In this document: positions 1-5,833 of the stretch, in pieces
Numbering within the stretch: position 1 is the stretch's first letter
Layout: every line of letters begins with the position of its first letter
Assembly (NCBI GenBank): GCA_903877345.1
Contig: CAIRDL010000890.1
Span: 1 to 5,937 of the forward strand
From: an uncultured Oscillochloris sp.
GTDB taxonomy: Bacteria > Chloroflexota > Chloroflexia > Chloroflexales > Chloroflexaceae
DNA: 5,937 nt
Direction: 5' to 3'
Program-made: the position numbers and the translations under genes
Notes under the pieces: generated by a model
What the model was told of the DNA's origin: nothing
Database searches by the model: none
What the model saw: only the letters and a program-made list of their open reading frames with translations

Positions 1-473
1 GACCACAACCCTTGTCGGCGTCCGCCCATGTGCGCCCTGAGTGCTGGCCTTGAGGTGCTCGTGGCCCACTATGCCAGCAAGGCGGCTCGGTAGGGTTCCG
101 GGGCAATTGGCAAGCGAGGACGCAGCATGTTGTCCTGCACCAATGACGGTGCCGGAGCGGGCGCGGGCGCGGGTGTTTCGGACGTTCCCGCTTGGGTGAG
201 GCTCGCAAGAAAGGCCACCACCGGGCCAGTCGCGTGAGGGCCATGTCAGAAGCTGTCTGAAAAGGAGTTGTGATGGCGGTCACGAGGAAAATTCGGGGAC
301 ACATGGGGTATGAAGAACCGCACTACCGCAAAAGTAACGCGGTGAGGCGTCTTGTCATTCTGAGCGCAGCGAAGTGTCCCGACCGGGACGCTTCGCTGCG
401 CTGCTTGACCTGCCAGGGCTGCGCTTGCCGAAACGGTGTACCCAGAATGCTGACCGCCTCAACCGGATGAAGG
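1..473. other. gene-poor left flank
   Basis: I find no gene I can support here. Short open frames exist but have no recognisable domain and run through a palindromic repeat at 364-401. A frame open from the window edge ends in TAG at 91-93; it could be the last residues of a truncated gene but matches nothing I know. A short GC-rich run of GCGGGC-type units lies at 157-173. The only strong structural signal is the inverted repeat, annotated separately. Confidence 0.5.
364..401. repeat. palindromic dispersed-type repeat (18-bp inverted repeat)
   Basis: The arms 364-381 and 384-401 are complementary over 18 bp with a single G-T wobble and almost no spacer, so either strand would fold into one long hairpin. 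The arm begins GCGCAGCGAAG and is preceded by TCATTCTGAG. From memory, TCATTCTGAGCGCAGCGAAG is the core of an interspersed palindromic repeat seen in many copies in Chloroflexota and some other environmental genomes. Translation through it gives the familiar spurious peptide HFAALRMT. The hairpin is seen directly; the family assignment is recollection. Confidence 0.7.
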
Positions 474-510
474 AAAAAGGGGGCGCTCGCAACCGCATGG
501 TTTCGCGCCC
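474..510 (-). terminator. probable Rho-independent terminator of the 531-1538 gene
   Basis: Read on the minus strand, a hairpin starts about 20 nt after the TGA of the membrane-protein gene. Its outer stem GGGCGC/GCGCCC is at 505-510 and 481-486, its inner stem AACC/GGTT at 499-502 and 491-494, with an ATGC loop and unpaired bases between the stems. It is followed by CC and a run of five T (474-478). Position, GC-rich stem and T-tract fit an intrinsic terminator. The internal loop lowers the stability somewhat. Confidence 0.6.
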
Positions 511-530
511 GCGCGCGAACCGGGCCACGC

Positions 531-1538
531 TCATGCGTTGCTTGAGGAGTCGGTATTCTGGGCCTTCTGGCTCTTCTTGAACTCCTCAAGCAACCGGATG
601 ACCTCGTGGGTCGGATTTACGCCCAGGCCGATCACAAGCCCCGTCATGGCAATGCCAACCCCGGTGACCGGGTGATCCGGGTTGAGGATGGCCTGGAACA
701 GATCGAGCTGAAACGACGCCGCAGCGCCCAGACCAAAAAATGCGCCGATGTAAATGCTGATCAGCCGCCGGGCGGGGTTGTCCTTAAATGTTTCAACAAA
801 GTTCGAGAGTACGGATACCGACTGTTGCGCGAGTGTGGCCTGGGTCTCAAGCTGGGGCAGGAGATTGCGCAGCGTGTCGATCGTGCCAGTTATGCGTGTG
901 GCGGTCAGCCGCACATCTTGGGTCGTACGCACACCTTCATGGGATTCGGTCGGCAGATTCTTCAGCACGTTGCTGATCTCGTTGCTCCGGGCCTGCACTG
1001 CCTGCAGCCCCCGCAGCTCCTCCCACGCCTGTTCGAGCTGTAGCTTTGCCTTAATTCGTTCTGCGTCTGGCATCTTTGTATCAACTGGTAGCTCCGCGAG
1101 CTTCTTCTGGACTCGCACGAACTCATCATTCGCCTTGTCCAGCTTGTTCCCGATATGCTCGATAAAATCTCTAGCCTCTGCGTGGTAGATGCCGAGAGCG
1201 ATGTTCGACTCAGTGACAAAGGTGTTAATGCGTTTAGGGATCTCTTTAAGTGGCCACCAGGAGTTAACGGCAAAGCCCATAAAGATCCAGAAGCCCTCGA
1301 TGATCCGCTCGATCACCACTGCCACCGCGCCAATCAGCGCGAGCGCCGAGGTGGCGCTGAGCTGCAGCACGGTAGCTTGCGCCCCCGTTGGTGAATTGAA
1401 GATCACGACGACGAGGCCGACCACCACGAGGAGCGCCACCGTCGCACAGACCATACTCCATACCAACCCCGGGTCTGGATTTGGGGGAACGGCTGCCTTT
1501 ATTTCATTAGCCCCTCCGCTCTCCTTCTTGGCCTCCAT
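531..1538 (-). CDS. four-helix membrane protein with central coiled coil, function unknown
   Basis: This 335-residue protein has no name I recognise. Hydrophobic helices are visible at about 24-47 and 57-80, the second running into the charged ERIIEGFW and an aromatic WWPL near 94-97. A long, charged, helical segment rich in E, K, Q and L follows at about 118-255 and looks like a coiled coil. Two more helices lie at about 258-282 and 291-308. The last runs into GLGVNPTHEVIRLLEEF, a Gly-rich turn plus amphipathic helix. With four helices and basic residues beside them, both termini and the coil are probably cytoplasmic (inference). The start at 1538 is chosen because AGGAGGAGG lies 6 nt upstream and a good promoter lies upstream of that. 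The frame is open for 98 more codons, but that stretch is basic, low-quality sequence that would overlap the promoter and the divergent gene. The protein may act as a membrane anchor, oligomeric scaffold or channel-like partner; no catalytic motif is visible. Confidence 0.85.
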   Translation of the reverse strand: MEAKKESGGANEIKAAVPPNPDPGLVWSMVCATVALLVVVGLVVVIFNSPTGAQATVLQLSATSALALIGAVAVVIERIIEGFWIFMGFAVNSWWPLKEIPKRINTFVTESNIALGIYHAEARDFIEHIGNKLDKANDEFVRVQKKLAELPVDTKMPDAERIKAKLQLEQAWEELRGLQAVQARSNEISNVLKNLPTESHEGVRTTQDVRLTATRITGTIDTLRNLLPQLETQATLAQQSVSVLSNFVETFKDNPARRLISIYIGAFFGLGAAASFQLDLFQAILNPDHPVTGVGIAMTGLVIGLGVNPTHEVIRLLEEFKKSQKAQNTDSSSNA

Positions 1539-1544
1539 CTGATG

Positions 1545-1553
1545 CCTCCTCCT
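1545..1553 (-). promoter_or_regulatory. Shine-Dalgarno site fixing the start of the membrane-protein gene
   Basis: The minus strand reads AGGAGGAGG, followed by the 6-nt spacer CATCAG and ATG at 1538. This strong site supports the internal ATG rather than the upstream start of the longer open frame. Confidence 0.8.
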
Positions 1554-1585
1554 GCTAGGCGCGAGACTCCCGGAATTTACCCCCA

Positions 1586-1615
1586 ATTTTACACCCTGCG
1601 ACCGTTTAATGTGAA
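1586..1615 (-). promoter_or_regulatory. sigma70-like promoter for the membrane-protein gene
   Basis: On the minus strand a -35 box TTCACA (1610-1615) is separated by 18 bp from a -10 box TAAAAT (1586-1591). Each differs from consensus at one position. TG directly precedes the -10 box. Transcription would start near 1579, giving a leader of about 40 nt before ATG 1538. The -35 box overlaps the palindrome at 1613-1624, which suggests possible control by a dimeric DNA-binding protein. Confidence 0.6.
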
Positions 1616-1624
1616 GAATTCTTC
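1613..1624. promoter_or_regulatory. perfect 12-bp palindrome, candidate operator
   Basis: GAAGAATTCTTC reads identically on both strands and overlaps the -35 box of the minus-strand promoter in the divergent spacer. A repressor bound here would block that promoter and could also affect the divergent metallopeptidase gene. No regulator gene is visible in the window, so the role is inferred from position alone; a 12-bp palindrome can also occur by chance. Confidence 0.35.
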
Positions 1625-1741
1625 CTCCTCTTTTTCCGAAAGCCTTCGCTTCGCGACAGCTCCAGGGGTAACGTTTGCGATTTGCACTGCTCGCAGCACG
1701 GTAGGTTCTTGCGCTCCGGGTTGTACCGCTACCTGAGACAC

Positions 1742-1749
1742 AAGGAGGT
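1742..1749 (+). promoter_or_regulatory. strong Shine-Dalgarno site of the metallopeptidase gene
   Basis: AAGGAGGT is followed by AAACC and ATG at 1755. This near-ideal ribosome binding site fixes the start of the gene. I see no convincing plus-strand sigma70 -35/-10 pair upstream in the spacer. Confidence 0.8.
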
Positions 1750-1754
1750 AAACC

Positions 1755-3305
1755 ATGTCCGAGAACGATAGTGTCCAGCAGTCCAATGGCGTGGGGGTTG
1801 ATCCGGTGACCCCGTTCAGGCGGCGCTTCCAATCAATTGTCGAGGGGCCGCTCCTGACCTACAGAGATCAGTTTAGGCAGTCGGACGACCAGCAGCAGCA
1901 GGCCCTTGCCCAGATCATCGGCGACTTCCTCAGCTTTGCTCACGCCTACTTCAACTACTTTACGACTTCATGCGATTCAGATCAGCACAGGCGAGATCTC
2001 GCGTTTGTGCTGAAGCGGCTACAGCGCGAGGCCGAGCTATTGCTGCGGGCCAGCCAGCAACGCCTGCGCCCTTCTGCCTATCAACCATACCTCCAGCATG
2101 CCGATCAGCGTGCCTTGCGTATCTACGCACAGTTCACCGGGTTTAAGCCATGTGCCAATGTAGTGCCGATCATCTACGTGGAGAAGCTGTTCAGCATTCG
2201 GCGTTGTCTCTACTCGAACCGTGGTGTGCCCTTGCTCGCGATCCAGATGCTCACGCTGAAGGATCCGGATCAGCAGGAAGGGATCATTGCCCACGAGATG
2301 GGCCATTTTATCTACTGGAATACGTCGCAACTTGGCGCATTTCCTAAGATTCAGCAACAGGTAGAGCAAGCGGTGCTCAAGGTGTTCACACGCGACCAGG
2401 AGAGTTTCGCCGCGCTCAACACCCAGGTCAAGGCCGCTAAGTTCTGGATCGGCTGGATCGAAGAGATCATCGCCGACATTTTCGCCACGCTCATGGCTGG
2501 CCCGCGCTACGTGGTCTCCTCGCTGAAGCGGATTGCAGACGAGGGCGATTACCTCACATCCTCAGATCCAACTCACCCTTGCACCTATCTCCGCCCGCTG
2601 ATCGCGCTTGAGGCTCTGGCCTGGATTGTCGATAGCAAGAAGGGCGACAAGGCACACCTAAAGATCTTGGGCGAGCTGATCGCGCAATTCAGTCAACAAT
2701 GCAAGAAGATGGTTAAGCTGGCGCGCAAGGAGAAGGATACGAGGATCGAGGTGCGGGTGCGCGATCTGGAACACTGGGTACAGCCAATTGTGAGGGCGAT
2801 CCTGGATAGTCCGTCAGGCTGGGTTGACGTAGACGGGGTACACCCCACGAGCGTGGGCGAGTTGTTCAACTACTCCGCTTGGCTCGATCAGATGCGTGAT
2901 GTAGCGCTGCCTATGCTAGACAATCAGGATCAGCCATTCGACTACGCAGGTTGGTTCACTGTGTTGCCCAGCCTGAAAGACGTAGAGGCGGATTCTGGCG
3001 TTCTCGGCACCGCACTGGAGGTGCATGCGGGCGATGATTTGGCAACGCAGAATCCTCCCTCGGATTGGTCGTTGCCACCAACATCGCCAGAGTTTGAGGA
3101 TCTAAAGAGGCACTTTGAGCGAACGTATGGCGGCAGCGCTACGAAGGTGCGGAATGCGCTCCTACAGCTCGACATTGGCGACGAGCGCGGCGCTTGGGGT
3201 CCTTCTACTGGGGTATTCGAGTATGAGTATGACGTCTGGCGCACTTCTACTGGGGTATTCGAGTATGTCGGCGAATATAATGGTAACTATACGAAAGTGG
3301 GGTAG
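1755..3305 (+). CDS. M48-like zinc metallopeptidase with repeated aromatic C-terminal tail
   Basis: This 516-residue protein is probably a zinc-dependent endopeptidase of the gluzincin type. The motif GIIAHEMGHFIYW places H180 and H184 as zinc ligands and E181 as catalytic base. WIEEIIADIFATLMAGP follows, with E237 the likely third ligand and D241 the usual supporting Asp. DPTHPCTYLRP at 271-281 matches the HP...R motif that follows the third ligand in M48 (HtpX/Ste24-like) peptidases. Unlike HtpX or Ste24, I see no signal peptide or membrane helix, so it is probably cytoplasmic. Residues 30-130 are helical; 285-410 form a helical C-terminal domain of unknown type. The tail from about 478 is different: two 14-residue pseudo-repeats around W-x-x-STGVFEY, rich in Tyr, Phe, Trp and acidic residues. 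The start is fixed by a strong Shine-Dalgarno site. It is divergent from the membrane-protein gene and overlaps the convergent CHAT gene by 59 bp. Substrate and physiological role are unknown. Confidence 0.85.
   Translation: MSENDSVQQSNGVGVDPVTPFRRRFQSIVEGPLLTYRDQFRQSDDQQQQALAQIIGDFLSFAHAYFNYFTTSCDSDQHRRDLAFVLKRLQREAELLLRASQQRLRPSAYQPYLQHADQRALRIYAQFTGFKPCANVVPIIYVEKLFSIRRCLYSNRGVPLLAIQMLTLKDPDQQEGIIAHEMGHFIYWNTSQLGAFPKIQQQVEQAVLKVFTRDQESFAALNTQVKAAKFWIGWIEEIIADIFATLMAGPRYVVSSLKRIADEGDYLTSSDPTHPCTYLRPLIALEALAWIVDSKKGDKAHLKILGELIAQFSQQCKKMVKLARKEKDTRIEVRVRDLEHWVQPIVRAILDSPSGWVDVDGVHPTSVGELFNYSAWLDQMRDVALPMLDNQDQPFDYAGWFTVLPSLKDVEADSGVLGTALEVHAGDDLATQNPPSDWSLPPTSPEFEDLKRHFERTYGGSATKVRNALLQLDIGDERGAWGPSTGVFEYEYDVWRTSTGVFEYVGEYNGNYTKVG
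3191..3274 (+). repeat. 42-bp tandem duplication in the metallopeptidase tail
   Basis: Units 3191-3232 and 3233-3274 match at 32 of 42 positions. Bases 3202-3225 and 3244-3267 are a perfect 24-nt match. The period is exactly 14 codons, so the reading frame is kept and each unit encodes W-x-x-STGVFEY plus acidic or aromatic residues. The second unit contains the stop codon of the convergent CHAT gene (3247-3249). Confidence 0.9.
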
Positions 3306-5625
3306 CCGCTTCTTTCAAGTGGGAGGTCGTGAGCTTAAGCTGATAGCGATCAGAAGCAAGGGCTGGTAGGCCAGAGGCAAGGGCAAGGTATTGACGAAAG
3401 GCTTCGTCGGACTCTCGCTTAAGACTCTGCTCATCAGCCTTATCACACTCCATCTGGATCTGGGCGAGCGCAGCGTGGTAGAAAGCGGCGGTAGCCAGGT
3501 CGCGCCGCCGCGAAGCTGAAGTCTCTGGCTGTGTTTCGATGATTCGTGCGGCAGCTTCCAGATCGACGCGAGCCGCCTCGGTGCTAAGCGTCGGCTTACA
3601 TTTGAGACTAGGATCGCTATAGGCCGCGAAGATCTGCCAGTAGCGGGTCGCGGCGCGGCAGAGGTAGCCCAGAGCCTGATCTGGCCGGAGGGTAATCACT
3701 TCTGCACATTTGGTCTCGGCAGCGTCAAGCTGCTCTAGGTCGTTCAAATAGTGCGCGGCTGCCTGGTTCGCCAGTGCGCGTGCGCGGATCGCCGGATCAG
3801 CGGTGGCGGCGGCATTTTCGAGATCGCTAAGGGCCTCGGCAAGTATCATAGGCGCACGCTCGTAATCAGCCGAGTTCCCCACACTGAGCGCGATCCCAGA
3901 TCCAGCTAGTCCCCGATTGTTGAGCGCACGAGCCTTCAGGAGTGGAGAGTTCAGGGCCATATCGTAGGTCTGAATAGCCGGCTCCTGGTCACCAGCCAGG
4001 AGTCGGCTGTTGCCCTCAAGGATGGCAATTTGAGCAACTTCATCTTGATCCTTCGTACTCTGGCGTAAAGCCAATAGGCTGGGTGTGGCCTCCTTGTAGT
4101 TGGTGTTCAGGTAGGCGACGAGTGCTCGCACCAGGCGTGTTGCGCGGGTGAGGTCGCCGGGGATCGTTGAGATCTGCACGCGCTCGGGTTCGGCAAGCTC
4201 GGCGACCCCGGCGCTGCCCAACAGTTCGGCGTTGAGGGTGAGCTGTGCGGACACGGGGCAACTGCCCCAGAGCACAAGATCGAGGTTCGGCTGCGCCCGT
4301 GCGGCGGGGGCATCAGCAATGGTGCCGAGGCTCTGACTTGCCACCGTTGCGCCTGCCAAGTTTTGCAGGGAGGCCCGCAGCTCCTGTGCGACCTTGAGGT
4401 CGCAGCCGACGAGTTCGGCGATGCCAACCCGGACAGGCGGCGGGGTGTATGGCAGCACGTCGTTGCTCCACAGCGGACGAACGAGGATGGCGACCAGGGC
4501 GAGGGATAGCATGGCGAGGGTCACCACCAGGGCGAAGCGTCGCCGCCACCAGGGCTGTGGCGCTTCGACGGGTTCTCGCCAAAGCGCCCCGTCTTTGACC
4601 GCCATCCACAGGGTAGGCATCCACCAGGGACTGGTGGCAGGCAGGGCGGCGCGGGCAGCCGCGAGCGCCCGGTCGATCTGCCCATCGCGCCGCAGCTCGC
4701 GAAACAGGGTGGGCGTCAACTGGTCGATCAGCTCGACGGGCACGTTGCCCTGCATCGCGATCACCGCGCCGATTCCCGCCTGGGTTAGCCGGGGGCCGAT
4801 GGCGGCAAGCATGGCGTACGTGTCACCGGCCCCTTGGCACGAGGCGAGAACGATCAGGATCGGGCGCTGCTGGAGGTGGGCAATCAGATCGATCAAGGCG
4901 TCGCCAAGGACAGGCTGGTAGCGCTCGCCCGCCTCCTGCTGCTCCAGGTAGAGGAACGACTGACCCTCCTTTAGCTGACCGTGGCAGACGAGGTAGAGGA
5001 TATGGGCACCATCGCGCAGCGCCGTCGCCAGCGCCGCCAAGGTTGCGGCAGGTCGGTCGGCTTGCCCGTCGAGAATGGTTGTGGGGATGTCGCCGAAGCC
5101 CTGCTTCGCACGGGAGACCTCGTCGGCCACATTGACCGGCGACATCCCGAAGGTCGCTAGGGCTAGCGGGTTGGCCACGGCGACTACGGCGCGCAGTTCG
5201 GGCCATGTCGCAGCCTGCACATCGGTGAGGATCGCGCTGCTGAGAAAGCGCGAGAAGGGGACGCGCTCGGTGTGCGCCAGCGGCGAGTTGTCGATCGGGT
5301 CGTGCATGAGCTCCCAGCGGATAGCGTGGAGCGCGTCGTCGCCCTGGAGCACAAGCCGAACCCGCAGCGGCGACTCATCGGCCTCAACAAACCCGCGCGC
5401 GCGCTGCCAGCCCTCGCGTAGCGCCGGAACAAAGATCATCTTTGTTAGTTCGGCACCATAGTCGTTGGGGCTGGTGATGCGGCTGCGGAGGGTAGCGGTA
5501 TCAATCTTGATCGCGATTGGCACGACCAGATCGGTTCGCCGGTTAGGCAATTCAACCCGCAATCCAGCCGTGATCGTGGTATCCGCAGTTTGGGTGATAG
5601 TGAGTTCAATATCAGTATTGGGCAT
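3247..5625 (-). CDS. membrane-anchored CHAT-domain cysteine protease with TPR-like tail
   Basis: This 792-residue protein is a caspase-like (clan CD) CHAT protease. Residues 1-95 form a beta-rich N-terminal domain. The CHAT core spans about 96-345: LHAIRWELMHDP and RVPFSRFLSS lead in, catalytic His is H215 in YLVCHG, catalytic Cys is C263 in LASCQGAG, and GIGAVIAMQGN and PWWMPTLWMAV close the fold. All expected catalytic elements are present. After RRR (361-363) comes one membrane helix at 364-386, so by the positive-inside rule the protease lies in the cytoplasm and 390-792 outside. Residues 398-500 form an alpha/beta domain, starting VRVGIAELVGC, that I cannot name. Residues 525-770 are helical, Ala-rich and TPR-like (for example GNSRLLAGDQEPAIQTYDMA). 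ATG 5625 is the first start in frame, because TAA lies 9 nt upstream; no Shine-Dalgarno site is visible. The expected job is signal-triggered cleavage of a partner, possibly for defence or programmed cell death; neither trigger nor target can be read here. Confidence 0.9.
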   Translation of the reverse strand: MPNTDIELTITQTADTTITAGLRVELPNRRTDLVVPIAIKIDTATLRSRITSPNDYGAELTKMIFVPALREGWQRARGFVEADESPLRVRLVLQGDDALHAIRWELMHDPIDNSPLAHTERVPFSRFLSSAILTDVQAATWPELRAVVAVANPLALATFGMSPVNVADEVSRAKQGFGDIPTTILDGQADRPAATLAALATALRDGAHILYLVCHGQLKEGQSFLYLEQQEAGERYQPVLGDALIDLIAHLQQRPILIVLASCQGAGDTYAMLAAIGPRLTQAGIGAVIAMQGNVPVELIDQLTPTLFRELRRDGQIDRALAAARAALPATSPWWMPTLWMAVKDGALWREPVEAPQPWWRRRFALVVTLAMLSLALVAILVRPLWSNDVLPYTPPPVRVGIAELVGCDLKVAQELRASLQNLAGATVASQSLGTIADAPAARAQPNLDLVLWGSCPVSAQLTLNAELLGSAGVAELAEPERVQISTIPGDLTRATRLVRALVAYLNTNYKEATPSLLALRQSTKDQDEVAQIAILEGNSRLLAGDQEPAIQTYDMALNSPLLKARALNNRGLAGSGIALSVGNSADYERAPMILAEALSDLENAAATADPAIRARALANQAAAHYLNDLEQLDAAETKCAEVITLRPDQALGYLCRAATRYWQIFAAYSDPSLKCKPTLSTEAARVDLEAAARIIETQPETSASRRRDLATAAFYHAALAQIQMECDKADEQSLKRESDEAFRQYLALASGLPALASDRYQLKLTTSHLKEAATPLSYSYHYIRRHTRIPQ

Positions 5626-5634
5626 ACGAATTTA

Positions 5635-5640
5635 AAAATA
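5635..5640 (-). promoter_or_regulatory. possible -10 box giving a leaderless CHAT mRNA
   Basis: The minus strand has TATTTT in an AT-rich patch ending 9 nt before ATG 5625. No Shine-Dalgarno-like sequence lies between them. A start 6-8 nt past this box would place the 5' end at or next to the ATG. There is no good -35 box at the right distance, so the call is weak. Confidence 0.25.
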
Positions 5641-5725
5641 AAGCGCCAGAAGCGTTCCGTAGAGATGTTGTCGAACGTGAGCTCCTGACTGTGCAGCCTC
5701 TTGGTTCATAGAATGCTTGCCTTTA

Positions 5726-5786
5726 GGCGCGGAAACCCACGAGCTTTTCCTTCGACAGGCTCAGGAACCGCCGTGGGAGGAGCGCC
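5726..5786. repeat. nested inverted repeat containing a CTTCGACAGGCTCAGG-type element
   Basis: Three nested arms pair: GGCGC (5726-5730) with GCGCC (5782-5786), CCCACG (5736-5741) with CGTGGG (5772-5777), and TTCCT (5747-5751) with AGGAA (5763-5767). The core CCTTCGACAGGCTCAGG is, from memory, a very common interspersed repeat in Chloroflexota-like genomes. A small hairpin, CATGCG/CGCATG (5786-5791 and 5806-5811), abuts it. The structure could act as a bidirectional terminator, but I see no T-tract. Confidence 0.65.
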
Positions 5787-5833
5787 ATGCGTTAGCCCGC
5801 TTCAGCGCATGCTTGCACGGACGTGGAGGATGG

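Noticed and set aside
1..93. frame open from the window edge, ending ...HYASKAAR and TAG
   Set aside because: Only 30 codons, no family recognised; it may be the tail of a truncated gene but cannot be supported.
270..589. short open frames on both strands in the left flank
   Set aside because: They run through the palindromic repeat and the terminator, contain the spurious HFAALRMT-type peptide, and have no recognisable domain.
1539..1832. 98-codon N-terminal extension of the membrane-protein frame
   Set aside because: It would overlap the start of the divergent metallopeptidase gene and the promoter; it is basic and low-complexity, and a perfect Shine-Dalgarno site supports ATG 1538.
3333..3357. 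bulged hairpin (GCTT...AAGC plus CTGAT/ATCAG) after the metallopeptidase stop, considered as its terminator
   Set aside because: No T-tract follows, and it lies within CHAT coding sequence; kept only as a remark.
3115..3369. plus-strand frame with repeated LLLGYSSMS segments
   Set aside because: It is the shifted reading of the 42-bp duplication within the metallopeptidase gene and runs on into the CHAT gene; it has no independent start signal.
4394..4921. long plus-strand open frame opposite the CHAT gene
   Set aside because: It is a composition shadow of the well-supported CHAT coding sequence, Arg- and Ser-rich with no domain.
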